Numbered from the stretch's first letter, positions 38,991-50,535 are shown. The stretch is 64,000 nucleotides of DNA from Acidovorax kalamii (GCF_002245625.1 NZ_NOIG01000011.1:372001-436000); one strand, 5' to 3'. Program-made: numbers and translations. Notes: a model not told the origin generated them from the sequence alone.

Positions 38991-39914
38991 TCATCGCTCC
39001 CCCTTGCGATACGGCTTCATCAGCGCCTGCGGATAGGCCGCCTTGCGTGCCACCAGCACCAGCGCCAGGATGGACAGCAGGTACGGCAGCATCAGATACA
39101 CCTGGTACGGCAGCCACGCATCGCCCGCCTGCTGGAGGCGCAGCTGCAGCGCGTCAAAAAAGGCAAAGAGCAGCGCACCCAGCAGCGCCTTGCCGGGCCG
39201 CCACGACGCAAACACCACCAGCGCCACGCAGATCCAGCCGCGCCCGTTGATCATGTTGAAGAAAAACGCGTTGAACGCCGACAGCGTGAGGAACGACCCC
39301 GCCACGCCCATCAGCGCCGACCCCGCCACGATGGCGCCGGTGCGGGTTGCCGCCACCGAGATGCCCTGGCCCTCGGCCGCCTGCGGGTTCTCGCCCACCA
39401 TGCGCACCGCCAGGCCCAGCGGGGTGCGTAGCAGCAGCCAGGCCGGGAGCGGCACCAGCAGCAGCGCCAGCAGCGTGAGCGGAGTCTGCGCAGAGAGGAT
39501 CGGAATGCCCAGCCATTCCATCGGCGCAAACGGCTCGATGGTGGGCGGCGTGTTCACCTTGGGGAAGCTCACCCGGTAGCCGTAGTAACTGAGCGCCGTG
39601 GCCAGCAGCGTGATGCCCAGCCCCGAGACATGCTGCGACAGTGCCAGCCCGACGGTGAGCCACGCGTGCAGCAGGCCAAACACCGCGCCCGTGAGCGCCG
39701 CCACCAGCACCCCGGTCCACAATCCATGGCCCGCATACACCGTGAGCCAGCCAGCGAAGGCCCCGGCCACCATGATCCCTTCAATGCCGAGGTTGAGCAC
39801 CCCGGCGCGTTCGCACAGCAAAACCCCCAGCGTGCCCAGGATGAGCGGGGTGGCCACGCGCAGGGTGGCAATCCAGAACGCGGGGTTGGCGAGGATGTCG
39901 AGCAGTTCGGTCAT
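38991..39914 (-). CDS. ABC transporter permease 2, nucleoside (BMP) type
   Basis: The 307-residue inner-membrane protein has eight or more helices and the branched permease motifs LGVLLCERAGVLNLGIEGIMV and GENPQAAEGQGI, typical of BMP-family nucleoside uptake permeases (NupQ/YufQ-like). Substrate class is inferred from the whole cassette (BMP binding protein, paired permeases, double ATPase) and from the nucleosidase and salvage genes around it. It is separated from its partner permease by about 114 bases containing dispersed repeat copy E, which is unusual inside an operon. Confidence 0.88.
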   Translation of the reverse strand: MTELLDILANPAFWIATLRVATPLILGTLGVLLCERAGVLNLGIEGIMVAGAFAGWLTVYAGHGLWTGVLVAALTGAVFGLLHAWLTVGLALSQHVSGLGITLLATALSYYGYRVSFPKVNTPPTIEPFAPMEWLGIPILSAQTPLTLLALLLVPLPAWLLLRTPLGLAVRMVGENPQAAEGQGISVAATRTGAIVAGSALMGVAGSFLTLSAFNAFFFNMINGRGWICVALVVFASWRPGKALLGALLFAFFDALQLRLQQAGDAWLPYQVYLMLPYLLSILALVLVARKAAYPQALMKPYRKGER

Positions 39915-39935
39915 GCAGCTGCTCCGGCATGGTTT

Positions 39936-40000
39936 GCTTTGTTCTTGATAGCTAAAAAGGCATGATGGACGCGCGGTAGCGGCCCATTTTTCTTGAAATT
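39936..40000 (+). repeat. Dispersed intergenic repeat, copy E
   Basis: The head GCTTT-GTTCTTG-ATAGC (39936-39952) keeps the N7 loop. The tail has GGCATGATGGACGCGCGG and GGCCCATTTTTCTTGAAAT. It interrupts the space between two permease genes that read on the minus strand. Confidence 0.78.
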
Positions 40001-40028
40001 CTGGTGTGAATGGGGGTTCATGCTGCCC

Positions 40029-41090
40029 TCACTTCCAGCGCACGCGGTACTGCGTCAGCAAGCCCGCCACCAGCACTGCGATCAGCGAGGTCGCAACGAT
40101 CACATCTGCAATGTAGGTGGGCACGCCCACCGCCCGGCTCATGCTGTCGGCCCCCACCAGCACGCCCGCCACAAAGGTGCCCGCCGCGATCACGCCCAGC
40201 GGGTGCAGCCCCGCCAGCATGGCAATCACGATGCCGCTGTAGCCGTAGCCGGGTGACATGTCGAGCGTCACATAACTCGTACGGCCCGCCACCTCAATGG
40301 CGCCTGCCAGCCCCGCCAGGCCGCCCGACAGCAAGGCCACCAGCACGACAGTGCGGGTAATGGGCACACCTGCAAACGCCGCTGCCCGCGCATTGGCACC
40401 GGCAGCGCGAATGTCAAACCCCGGCACCGTGCGCGCCAGCAGCGCCCACAGCATCACGGCCAGCGACACGGCCCACAGCAGCCCCGTGTGCAGCCGCGTC
40501 TGCGGCACCAGCTTGGAGAGTTCCAGGTCGCCTTGCAGTGCTACGCTCTGCGGCCAGCCCATCGAGAGCGGGTCTTTCATCGGGCCATCGAGCAGCGCCG
40601 AGACGAGCAGCAGCATGATGAAGTTGAGCAGCAGCGTGGTGACCACCTCGTCCACGCCCAGCCTTGCTTTCATCAGCGCCGGGCCCAGCAGCAGCGCGGC
40701 GCCCGCCAGCGCGGCGGCCAGCATCATCAGTGGAAAGAGCACATAGGGCGACCACTCCAGCCCCGTGCCGCCATGCATGCCGCCCACCGCCACAGCGGCC
40801 AGCGCCCCGGCGTAGAGCTGCCCCTCTGCCCCGATGTTGAACAGCCGCGCGCGGAAGGCTACGGCGGCCGCAAGCCCGGTCAGGATCAGCGGCGTGGCGC
40901 GGGTGAGGGTTTCGGTCAGTGCAAACACCGAACCGAACGCGCCTTGGAGCAGCAGCGCGTAGGTCTGCCCCACCGGCGCGCCGGCCCACAGCACCAGCAG
41001 GGCGCTGACGATCAATGTGAACACCACAGCACCCACCGGTGCCAGCACGTAGGCGGCGGGGGAGGTGTGGTTGCGTTTTTCGAGTCTCAT
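40029..41090 (-). CDS. ABC transporter permease 1, nucleoside (BMP) type
   Basis: The 353-residue inner-membrane protein has about ten helices with the family motifs FNIGAEGQLYAGALAAVAVG, GVDEVVTTLLLNFIMLLLV and GLAGLAGAIEVAGR, and matches NupP/YufP-like permeases. It begins 24 bases after the end of the ATPase gene on the same strand. It pairs with the second permease at 38991. Together with the ATPase and the BMP-type binding protein it forms a complete uptake system whose substrate is probably a nucleoside or nucleobase. Confidence 0.88.
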   Translation of the reverse strand: MRLEKRNHTSPAAYVLAPVGAVVFTLIVSALLVLWAGAPVGQTYALLLQGAFGSVFALTETLTRATPLILTGLAAAVAFRARLFNIGAEGQLYAGALAAVAVGGMHGGTGLEWSPYVLFPLMMLAAALAGAALLLGPALMKARLGVDEVVTTLLLNFIMLLLVSALLDGPMKDPLSMGWPQSVALQGDLELSKLVPQTRLHTGLLWAVSLAVMLWALLARTVPGFDIRAAGANARAAAFAGVPITRTVVLVALLSGGLAGLAGAIEVAGRTSYVTLDMSPGYGYSGIVIAMLAGLHPLGVIAAGTFVAGVLVGADSMSRAVGVPTYIADVIVATSLIAVLVAGLLTQYRVRWK

Positions 41091-41114
41091 GTGGGTTGTT
41101 CTTGTTGTTGTCGC

Positions 41115-42671
41115 TCAATGTGCAGCGCCTGCCATCGCGAGGCCGATGGCTTCGCGCGTCCAGCCTTCTGCGGGCCGGGCCTCGCTCAGGCGCCCGTCAT
41201 GCATCACCGCCACTCGGTCGCCCAACGCCAGCACTTCGTCGAGGTCGTCGGAGATCAGCAGCACGGCGGCGCCGTTGTCACGGGCTGTGATGAGTTGCTG
41301 CTGCACAAACATCACCGCGCCAATGTCCAGCCCCCAGGTGGGCTGGTGGGCCACGATGAGTTGGGGGGCGGGCGCGGTGTTGTCCGCGCCATTCTGTGGC
41401 GGCATCAGCGCCCGGCCCAGGATGAGCTTTTGCATGTTGCCGCCCGACAGCGACCGCGCAGGCGCATCCGGTCCGCCGCCGCGTACGTCAAAGGTCTCGG
41501 TCACCTGCTTTGCATGCTGGCGCGCCGCGCGGCGTTTGACCCAGAAGGCGCGGAACCAAGAGTGCGCAAACCAGGGGCCGCGCAGGCGTTCGGATACGGC
41601 GTTCTCCCACACGGGCAGATCCCCCACCACGCCCACGGCGTGGCGGTCTTCGGGGATGCGGGCCACGCCTTGGCTGACCAGCCATGCGGGCCGGGCTTGC
41701 AGAGGGGCGCCGCGCAGGGTGACCGCGCCCGAGGAGGCTGCGCGCACGCCACACAACACATCGGCCAGCGCCACCTGGCCGTTGCCGCTCACGCCTGCAA
41801 TCGCCACGATCTCGCCTGCGCGCAGGGTGAGGGATATATCGTTCAGTCGGTCGCGCCCTGTGGGTGCGGTGCTGACGTGGGTCAGGGTGCAGATGGGCTC
41901 GCCCATGTTCTTAGCGGGGCGGCGCTTGGCCGCTTCAATGGCATGGCCCACCATCCATTGCGCCAGCTGCCCTTGTGTGGTGCCCTGCGCAGGCGCCTCG
42001 GCTACCAGCTTGCCCTGGCGCAGCACGGCCACGCGGTGCGAAACGCGCAGCACTTCACCCAGCTTGTGGCTGATGAAGATGATGGACAGGCCCTGCGCCA
42101 CCATCTGAGTGAGGGTATCGAACAGCGCCTCGCTCTCCTGCGGGGTGAGCACGGCAGTGGGTTCGTCCAGGATGAGGATGCGCGCGCCCCGGTAGAGCGC
42201 TTTCAGGATTTCGACCCGCTGGCGCTCGCCCACTGAAAGGTTTCCGACGCGCGCATCGGGGTTGACGGGCAGACCAAACTGCTGCGACACGGCCAGCAGC
42301 TTGGCGCGCGCCTCGCTGCGGCGCGAGAAGGGCTGCCACAGCGGCTCGGTGCCCAGCAGCACGTTGTCCAGCACCGTGAGGTTGTCGGCCAGCGTGAAGT
42401 GCTGGTGCACCATGCCAATGCCCGCGGCCAGCGCCGCGCGCGGCTGGCCGGGCGGCAGGGGCTGGCCGAAGACCTCGATGCTGCCTTCGTCGGCCACGTA
42501 GTGCCCGAACAGGATGGACATCAGCGTGGACTTGCCCGCACCGTTTTCGCCCAGCAGGGCCAGCACCTCGCCGCGTGCGAGGGTCAGGCTGATGCTGTCG
42601 TTGGCGACGAGCTTGCCGAAGCGTTTGGTGATGCCCGACAGGCGCAGGACGGAAGCCGTGGACTCTTTCAT
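41115..42671 (-). CDS. ABC transporter ATP-binding protein with two domains, nucleoside type
   Basis: The 518-residue protein has two ABC domains, as in sugar- and nucleoside-uptake systems (NupO/YufO, RbsA-like). Domain 1 has Walker A LGENGAGKST, signature LSVGERQR and Walker B ILILDEPTAVL. Domain 2 has a degenerate P-loop (AGVSGNGQVALADVL), an intact LSGGNMQKL and a modified Walker B, LIVAHQPTWGLD. One functional and one degenerate site is the norm in this family. The start abuts the stop of the nucleosidase gene (42671/42672), showing tight coupling. It energises the two permeases downstream. Confidence 0.92.
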   Translation of the reverse strand: MKESTASVLRLSGITKRFGKLVANDSISLTLARGEVLALLGENGAGKSTLMSILFGHYVADEGSIEVFGQPLPPGQPRAALAAGIGMVHQHFTLADNLTVLDNVLLGTEPLWQPFSRRSEARAKLLAVSQQFGLPVNPDARVGNLSVGERQRVEILKALYRGARILILDEPTAVLTPQESEALFDTLTQMVAQGLSIIFISHKLGEVLRVSHRVAVLRQGKLVAEAPAQGTTQGQLAQWMVGHAIEAAKRRPAKNMGEPICTLTHVSTAPTGRDRLNDISLTLRAGEIVAIAGVSGNGQVALADVLCGVRAASSGAVTLRGAPLQARPAWLVSQGVARIPEDRHAVGVVGDLPVWENAVSERLRGPWFAHSWFRAFWVKRRAARQHAKQVTETFDVRGGGPDAPARSLSGGNMQKLILGRALMPPQNGADNTAPAPQLIVAHQPTWGLDIGAVMFVQQQLITARDNGAAVLLISDDLDEVLALGDRVAVMHDGRLSEARPAEGWTREAIGLAMAGAAH

Positions 42672-43637
42672 TTACTTCCAGCTGGCCAAAAACGCCCGCA
42701 GCACCTTGGCCGAATTGGCCGCTGCCAGGCCCATGAAGGTGCCCATTTCGTTCTCGCCTTCGCCACCACCGGCCAGGTCGCTGAGCGAACGGAAAGCGAT
42801 GTAGGGCACACCATTGCTGTGCGCCACCATGGCGGTGGCGGCGGTTTCCATGTCGAGCACATTGGCCTCAAAGGTCTTGAAGGCGTACTCGCGAAAGGCC
42901 TTGTTGTCCACGAACGCCTGGCCCGATACGCCGTTGCCGCCCACTACCAGTTGCGGGCGCTGTTTCAGGCAGGTGGCGGCCAGGCAGTGCTCCAGGCCCA
43001 CGTTCTGCAGGCTGCGGGCAGTGGCCAGCATCTTGGGGTCGGCTTCGAACCAGAACTTTTTGGTGAGTTTGGGGTTGGCGGCAGACCGCACCTCCACGGG
43101 GCGTGGGTGCATCATGCCGAAGGCGGGCATTGTCAGCTCGCTTTTCATCCAGGCGGGGGCGCTGTACTGGCCGGGCTTGTCTTCGCGCGCCATCAGCCAT
43201 TCCATGTACTGGCCCCACTGTGCGGGCACCGTGACGTCGCCGATGTGCAGGCCGGGGTTCACGCCGCCTGCAATGCCGCTGAAGACCACATGGCTCACGT
43301 TGAAGCGGTCCAGCACCAGCTGCGTGTTCATGGCCGCGTTGGTCATGCTGATGCCGGAGAGAAACACCACTACAGGCTTGCCCTCCAGCGTGCCGGTGGT
43401 GAATTCCACGCCGTTGATGCTGTGCTTGGCGGGTTGCTGCACCTGGGGCAGCAGCACGGTCAGCTCCGGCGCAAAGGCGGAAATGACGGCGATGCGGGGC
43501 GTGTCGTCCAGCCGCACCGCCGTCTTACCGGGCGCGGTGGCGGCGCAGCCTGCGACCACGGCGGCGAGGGTGAGGGCGCCCAGCAGGCGTGTGCACCGGG
43601 AGATCAGGGAAGGCTTGGCGGCGGGGAGGGATTGCAT
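42672..43637 (-). CDS. Lipoprotein nucleosidase (MTA/SAH nucleosidase-like phosphorylase superfamily)
   Basis: The 321-residue protein has a lipoprotein signal ending in VVAGC (C31), so it should be anchored on the outer side of the inner membrane or on the outer membrane. The mature part is a purine-nucleoside-phosphorylase/MTAN fold: RIAVISAFAPELTVLL (with the acid of the MTAN active-site region), SGIAGGVNPGLHIGDV, GNGVSGQAFVDN, the ribose-binding DMETAA and RSLSDLAGGG. Known MTAN enzymes are cytoplasmic, so export is unusual. In this operon it may split nucleosides before uptake by the adjacent ABC transporter. The substrate is not determined. Confidence 0.85.
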   Translation of the reverse strand: MQSLPAAKPSLISRCTRLLGALTLAAVVAGCAATAPGKTAVRLDDTPRIAVISAFAPELTVLLPQVQQPAKHSINGVEFTTGTLEGKPVVVFLSGISMTNAAMNTQLVLDRFNVSHVVFSGIAGGVNPGLHIGDVTVPAQWGQYMEWLMAREDKPGQYSAPAWMKSELTMPAFGMMHPRPVEVRSAANPKLTKKFWFEADPKMLATARSLQNVGLEHCLAATCLKQRPQLVVGGNGVSGQAFVDNKAFREYAFKTFEANVLDMETAATAMVAHSNGVPYIAFRSLSDLAGGGEGENEMGTFMGLAAANSAKVLRAFLASWK

Positions 43638-43694
43638 GGGGGTGGTACCTCGTCAAAGAAAACAGCGGTGCGCGCAGTCAACGCTTGAAAACAA

Positions 43695-43724
43695 ACAGGC
43701 CACCGCTTTGCCGGGGTGGCCTGT
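43695..43724 (-). terminator. Intra-operon hairpin between bmpA-like and nucleosidase genes
   Basis: ACAGGCCACC (43695-43704) and GGTGGCCTGT (43715-43724) form a perfect ten-base stem with a ten-base loop. On the minus strand it is followed by a TTGTTTTC run. It may be a partial terminator or an RNA-stability element that keeps binding-protein expression above that of the downstream transporter genes. Confidence 0.7.
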
Positions 43725-43774
43725 GCACAGACTGGAGCGGGGGCGGGCAGGGGGGCGCCCGCCACATTCAGTGC

Positions 43775-44785
43775 TTACTTGGCCGTCGATTTGGGCTGGT
43801 TGTCGTCCACCTTGACGGTGAACTTGCCCGCCAGGATGTCGGCCTCTTTCGCCTTGACCTTGGCGACGATGTCTGCGGGCACCTTCTTCTCGAACGTGCC
43901 CAGGGGCGCGAGTTCAGAGCCCTTGTGCTTCATCATCGAATACGGGCCGTAGTCCTCGGCTGTGAACTTGCCCTCTTTGACCAGCTTGAGCGCGCGGTCG
44001 ATGCTGGGTTCCATGTGCCAGATGGCCGATGCCACCACCGTGTCGGGGTACTTGTCCTGGGTGTTGATCACGTTGCCGATGGCGAGCTTGCCCTTTTCCT
44101 TGGCCGCATCACTCACGCCAAAGCGCTCGGCATAGAGCACGTCGGCGCCCTTGTCGATCATCGCGAAGGTGGCCTCCTTGGCCTTGGGTGGGTCAAACCA
44201 GCTGTTGATGAAGGTGATGGTGAATTCGACCTTGGGGTTGGTCTCTTTGGCTCCCGCCATGAAGGCGTGCATCAGGCGGTTGACCTCGGGGATGGGGAAG
44301 CCACCCACCATACCGATCTTGTTGGTCTTGGTCATGCCTCCAGCGATCATGCCGCTGAGGTACGCGGGCTCCTGGATGTAGTTGTCGAACACGCTGAAGT
44401 TGGGCGCCTGCGGCTTGCCGGAGGAGCCCAGCAGGAAGGACGTTTTGGGGAAGTCCTTGGCCACCTTGCGGGCGGCGGCTTCCACGGCGAAGGCCTCGCC
44501 CACGATGAGCTGGTTGCCGCCCGTGGCGTACTCGCGCATCACGCGTTCGTAGTCGGCGTTGCTGACGTTCTCGCTTGCTTTGTATTCGATCTCGCCCCGT
44601 GCTTCAGCGGCCTTGAGCGCCTTGTGGATGCGGCTGACCCATTGCTGCTCGAAGGGCACCGTATAGATCGCCGCGACCTTGAGCTTGGACTGCGCTGTGG
44701 CCAGTGAGGGCGCCATCGCCATGGCAGCCGAGAGGGCCAGGGAGGTGCAGAACAGGCGTCCGGTGAAAAGGCGGCGAGTGGTCAT
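43775..44785 (-). CDS. BMP-family ABC transporter substrate-binding protein
   Basis: The 336-residue protein has an N-terminal export signal (RRLFTGRLFCTSLALSAA to ATAQ, about 1-32) and a periplasmic binding fold of the basic membrane protein family. Markers are KVAAIYTVPFEQQWVSRIH, YIQEPAYLSGMIAGGMTKT, KIGMVGGFPIPEVNR and FINSWFDPPKAKEA. BMP proteins bind purine nucleosides and related compounds. It is the first gene of the operon with the nucleosidase, ATPase and two permeases. Upp lies upstream but has its own terminator. About 160 bases of leader precede it, and I saw no riboswitch there. Confidence 0.9.
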   Translation of the reverse strand: MTTRRLFTGRLFCTSLALSAAMAMAPSLATAQSKLKVAAIYTVPFEQQWVSRIHKALKAAEARGEIEYKASENVSNADYERVMREYATGGNQLIVGEAFAVEAAARKVAKDFPKTSFLLGSSGKPQAPNFSVFDNYIQEPAYLSGMIAGGMTKTNKIGMVGGFPIPEVNRLMHAFMAGAKETNPKVEFTITFINSWFDPPKAKEATFAMIDKGADVLYAERFGVSDAAKEKGKLAIGNVINTQDKYPDTVVASAIWHMEPSIDRALKLVKEGKFTAEDYGPYSMMKHKGSELAPLGTFEKKVPADIVAKVKAKEADILAGKFTVKVDDNQPKSTAK

Positions 44786-44944
44786 GGTGGGGTTCCTTCA
44801 GACAAACGAACAAAGGGTTGGAGGTGCCTTTGTCAAGCAAGGAGCGCGCCAGTAGGCCCCCCGGACTGCGGCAAACCGCTGGCAAGTCTGCCAGAGGAAA
44901 GCCACCAGGTGGTAAAAATTTGCGGACGCGGACAAGCCACCATG

Positions 44945-44984
44945 AAAAAAGCCACCGCCGGGCTCCATGGCCCTGCGGTGGCTG
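44945..44984 (-). terminator. Rho-independent terminator of upp
   Basis: GCCACCGC (44951-44958) pairs with GCGGTGGC (44975-44982). On the minus strand the stem is followed by a six-T run (44945-44950). It lies about 30 bases after the upp stop. Confidence 0.93.
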
Positions 44985-45009
44985 GTGCACGCCCCGGCGC
45001 GCTGTGCTC

Positions 45010-45639
<630 letters not shown>

Positions 45640-45677
45640 GGCAGGAAGTAGGAAATTGCTTTTTTTCGAAACGGGCA

Positions 45678-46682
45678 TCAGTCTGCCAGAAACCGCGAGT
45701 AGCGCGGCAGATCGACGTTGCCCCCGCTCACGATCACGCCCACGCGCTCGCCGTGCAGCAGCTTGGCGCCATCGTCTTCGCCCGAAAAGGCCTGCGCGCC
45801 AGCAAACGCCAGAGCGCCCGTGGGTTCAACGACCACTTTCATGCGCGCTGCAAAAAAGCGCAGGGCTTCGATGAGCTGCTGGTCGCTCACGGTGACGATG
45901 TCTTCGACATGCTCGCGGATGATGGGGTAGGTAAGTTCGCCCAGGCTCGGTGCCTGCGCGCCGTCGGCGATGGTGTGTGGGTTGGGGATGCGCACGATGT
46001 GGCCCGCGCGCAGTGACTGCTGGGCGTCGTTGGCCGTCTCGGGCTCGACGCCGATTACCTTGCACCGGGGCGCCAGCGCCTGCGCGGCCAGCAGGCTGCC
46101 CGAGAGCAGGCCGCCGCCGCCCAGGCTGACAAACAGGTAGTCCAGGTCGGGCACCTCCTGCAGCAGCTCCAGGGCGGCCGTGCCCTGGCCCGCAATCACA
46201 TGGGGGTGGTCGAACGGCGGGATCAGCGTCATGCCACGCTCGCGCGCCAGCTGGCGGCTGATGGCCTCGCGGTCTTCGGTGTAGCGGTTGTAGGTGACCA
46301 CCTGGGCGCCGTATTCGCGCGTGGCGGCCATCTTGGAGGCGGCGGCGTCCTCGGGCATTACCACCAGGGCAGGCATATCGAGCAACCGGGCCGACAGGGC
46401 AATGGCCTGCGCATGGTTGCCGGCCGAGAAGGTGAGCACGCCATGTTCGCGCTGCGCGTCGCTGAACTGGGCCAGCGCGTTGTAGGCGCCCCGGAACTTG
46501 AAGGCACCCGTGCGCTGCAGGTTCTCGCACTTGAAGAACAGCTTGGCGCCCAGCCGCTCGTCGATGGTGTTGCACCGCATCACCGGTGTGTGGTGCGCCA
46601 CGCCTGCCAGCCGCCGGGCGGCGGCGGCCACGTCGTCATGGGTGGGCAGGCTCACAGAGGGGGGCATGTTGGGCACGGTCAT
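45678..46682 (-). CDS. Threonine/serine dehydratase, PLP-dependent, catabolic type
   Basis: The 334-residue fold-type II PLP enzyme has the Schiff-base lysine in [12 protein letters not shown] (K62), the phosphate-binding loop [10 protein letters not shown], and [13 protein letters not shown] for the substrate carboxylate. It has no C-terminal ACT regulatory domain, which separates it from biosynthetic IlvA. It might deaminate threonine, serine or threo-3-hydroxyaspartate, or racemise serine; the sequence does not decide between them. It may share a transcript with upp downstream, since there are only 38 bases between the stop and the upp start. Confidence 0.88.
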   Translation of the reverse strand: MTVPNMPPSVSLPTHDDVAAAARRLAGVAHHTPVMRCNTIDERLGAKLFFKCENLQRTGAFKFRGAYNALAQFSDAQREHGVLTFSAGNHAQAIALSARLLDMPALVVMPEDAAASKMAATREYGAQVVTYNRYTEDREAISRQLARERGMTLIPPFDHPHVIAGQGTAALELLQEVPDLDYLFVSLGGGGLLSGSLLAAQALAPRCKVIGVEPETANDAQQSLRAGHIVRIPNPHTIADGAQAPSLGELTYPIIREHVEDIVTVSDQQLIEALRFFAARMKVVVEPTGALAFAGAQAFSGEDDGAKLLHGERVGVIVSGGNVDLPRYSRFLAD

Positions 46683-46755
46683 GGTGGCGTCCTTGCTGCG
46701 GGGCGTGCGCCGCCCCGTGTCGCCACATGATAGCCCTTCGGGCCCAGGATTGGCA

Positions 46756-46810
46756 TAAAAATAGCTGCCAGCGCGCGATGGGTAAGCGCGGGTAGCTATG
46801 AATTTAGTAG
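46756..46810 (+). repeat. Dispersed intergenic repeat, degenerate copy F
   Basis: ATAGCTGCCAGCGCGCGATGGG followed by AAGCGCGGG, then GCTAT-GAATTTA-GTAGT (46795-46811), which resembles a second head with the same N7 loop. It is probably a truncated or rearranged pair of copies upstream of the dehydratase gene. The rest of 46683-46944 contains no recognised gene. Confidence 0.55.
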
Positions 46811-46944
46811 TGCACGAGGTGTTTGCCCTCAGAGCCTGGCCCGGCTCCGGCCCTTGAGGCCTGCGTCGCAGGCGGCCGGGCGGTCCAGCGATCTGCGGCT
46901 GGGGGGCGGAGCCGTCCGCCAGCCTCGTCCGCCAGCTCCGTCCC

Positions 46945-47790
46945 TCAACCCTGTTCGCTGAAGCGGATCAGCGGCGTGAGCGCCGGGAACTCACCCGCCC
47001 GCTTTTGCTTCATCGCCGTGACGGACTCCATCACATGTCGGTTGCTCCAGATGGCGCCTTGCAGCCAGCCCATCTGGCGCAGGCTGTCTTCCACGCTGTG
47101 GTCGCGCGCGTAGTTCACGGCCTGCTTGGTGCCCCAGATGGCGACAGGGGGTTTGCTGGCAATCTCTTGCGCGCACTGCAGCGCGGCGGCCACCATGGCC
47201 TCTGGCGTGTCGAAGACTTCGTTGACCAGGCCGTAGCCCTGGGCCCTTTGCGCGCTCAGGCGGCGGCCGGTGTAGGCCAGTTCTTTCACCACACCCAGCG
47301 GGATGAGCTTGGGCAGGCGCTGCAGCGTGCCCACGTCTGCCACCATGCCGATGTTGATCTCCTGGATGCAGAAGAACGCGTCGGCCGTGGCATAGCGCAC
47401 GCAGGCCGTTGTCACCATGTCCACCGCGCCGCCAATGCAGCCACCCTGGATGGCCATGATCACGGGGATGCGCAGGCTTTCGATGCGGGTGAAGGTGGCC
47501 TGCATGTCGGTGAGCAGGTCAAAGATGGCGGCGCGGCCCTCGGGGCTCTGGTCGTCCATGGTGATGGCGCCGCCAAAGGTTTCGAGCGCCATGCCTGCGC
47601 TGAAATGTTTGCCGGTGCTGCTGATGACCAGGGCGCGCGCCTCGCCGCTCTTGTTCAGCTGGGCCAGCACCTCGTCCAGCTCGCGCCAGAAGGTGGGGTG
47701 CATGGTGTTCATGGCCTCGGGGCGGTTCAGCACCAGATGGGCCACATGGTTAGTGATGCTGAGGGAGAAGCAGGTGAGGGTGGTGTTCAT
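46945..47790 (-). CDS. Enoyl-CoA hydratase/isomerase family, dienoyl-CoA isomerase-like
   Basis: The 281-residue crotonase-fold protein has the acyl-CoA pocket HFSAGMALE and the oxyanion segment IQGGCIGGAVDMVT. The acidic pair expected for delta3,5-delta2,4-dienoyl-CoA isomerases is present: the Asp in GGAVDM, Glu in FFCIQEINIG and Asp in ADVGTLQRLPK. This predicts isomerisation of 3,5-dienoyl-CoA during oxidation of unsaturated fatty acids rather than simple hydration. Start and length fit the family. It is not clearly in an operon with its neighbours. Other crotonase functions cannot be excluded without a structure or assay. Confidence 0.85.
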   Translation of the reverse strand: MNTTLTCFSLSITNHVAHLVLNRPEAMNTMHPTFWRELDEVLAQLNKSGEARALVISSTGKHFSAGMALETFGGAITMDDQSPEGRAAIFDLLTDMQATFTRIESLRIPVIMAIQGGCIGGAVDMVTTACVRYATADAFFCIQEINIGMVADVGTLQRLPKLIPLGVVKELAYTGRRLSAQRAQGYGLVNEVFDTPEAMVAAALQCAQEIASKPPVAIWGTKQAVNYARDHSVEDSLRQMGWLQGAIWSNRHVMESVTAMKQKRAGEFPALTPLIRFSEQG

Positions 47791-47916
47791 GGTCCGTCAC
47801 TGTAGACCCGCTGGCCGCAGGCGGGTCGTCGCCTGGGTGACTTTCGATGAATGTGGCTGTTTCCGCCTGTCTGTGCTGGATTTTTAGCTATAAATAGAGG
47901 AGCAAAATGGTGGAGG

Positions 47917-48726
47917 TCAGTCGCCGCCCCCGCCGCCGCAGCCACCACCGCCATCTCCCCCTCCGTCCCCGCCACCTCCGTCCGAGCTTTCCGCGCCGCC
48001 AAAGTCGCCTGCGCTGCCGCTGTAGCTGCCATCCGAGAAGCTGGTGCCGCAGTAGCTGTCGCCGCCGCTGCCGCCCGCGTCGCTCTTGCGGGCGATATCG
48101 GAGCAGTCGGGCACGTAGGTGAAGCCCCCGGCAATGGCGAACTTGGCATCCAGCGCAAACAGCAGGGGCAGGCGGCTGGGGGCCTTGGGGTCGATGGATT
48201 CTTCCTTGCAGGCCCAGTACCAGCAGCGGCGCAGGCCGTCGTTGTGGCGGGCTTTTTTGCCCAGAGCCTCGGCCGGGGTGTGGTGCAAGAAGAAGCCCAG
48301 GGCGTTGTGGCACCACAGCTTGTAGGCCTGCGTGTGCAGGATGAACTCGTGCCACAGCGCATCCACAGTCTTGGATGGCATGGCCACAAAGTCCTTGTTG
48401 CTGCGCAGGCAGGCCATGAAGAATTGGCGCAGGCCGCGTTCGACCAGATCACAGTCGCGGGGGCTCAGGTGGGGGTAGACCTCGCGTAGCTTGCGCTGCA
48501 GAAAGCGGGGCAGGGGGGCTTCGCGGATGTAGCGCTCGCGCACGGCGGTAGTCCAGCGGATCAGCACCACGGTGAGCAGCACCGTGGCAAACACATACAG
48601 CAGCCAGATCCACTGGAGCTTCCACACCCCGGCAAAAACCCCGATGAAAGCCAGCACCCACAGGACGATGGCCGCCTGGACCACCTTGTTGCCCCAGCGC
48701 ACCAGGGCGTGTTCTACGCGTTGCAT
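47917..48726 (-). CDS. Glycine-rich domain-containing membrane protein (GRDP-like)
   Basis: The 269-residue protein has two N-terminal helices (about 18-58: VVQAAIVLWVLAFIGVFAGV and LYVFATVLLTVVLI). A cytosolic domain follows with DALWHEFILHTQAYKLWC, characteristic of glycine-rich-domain proteins (GRDP/DUF1399). The C-terminal tail (about 220-269) is almost all Gly, Ser and Asp and ends with a Cys among Gly residues. Glycine-Cys tails are also seen in unrelated membrane proteins annotated TIGR04222. Function is unknown. It is not part of an obvious operon and lies 180 bases from the YjgR-like gene. Confidence 0.8.
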   Translation of the reverse strand: MQRVEHALVRWGNKVVQAAIVLWVLAFIGVFAGVWKLQWIWLLYVFATVLLTVVLIRWTTAVRERYIREAPLPRFLQRKLREVYPHLSPRDCDLVERGLRQFFMACLRSNKDFVAMPSKTVDALWHEFILHTQAYKLWCHNALGFFLHHTPAEALGKKARHNDGLRRCWYWACKEESIDPKAPSRLPLLFALDAKFAIAGGFTYVPDCSDIARKSDAGGSGGDSYCGTSFSDGSYSGSAGDFGGAESSDGGGGDGGGDGGGGCGGGGGD

Positions 48727-48907
48727 CGTGTCCCTCCTTGTTGTTGTGTGTTTCGGTCATTGCACGGCCGCAATGTGACCAAATCGTGACAAACGCGTGG
48801 CATTGTCGCCAGCCTGTCACAAGGTCACCACACCTTCGGAGGGCTCTCGGTGGCAGCGGGGCGGTGGTTGTTTGCTGGGCACCACTGCCGCGCTACCCCT
48901 TTTCCCT

Positions 48908-50455
<1,548 letters not shown>

Positions 50456-50535
50456 TTGGGGTTTCCTCGGGGGTACAGGTTCGGCAAAAAGTAAAATCGC
50501 GCTCAGTAGATTAAATCAATACAAAAGGATCTCTC

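Noticed and set aside
44786..44940. Possible purine riboswitch in the leader of the BMP operon
   Set aside because: No three-way junction or conserved purine-aptamer core was visible in the leader.
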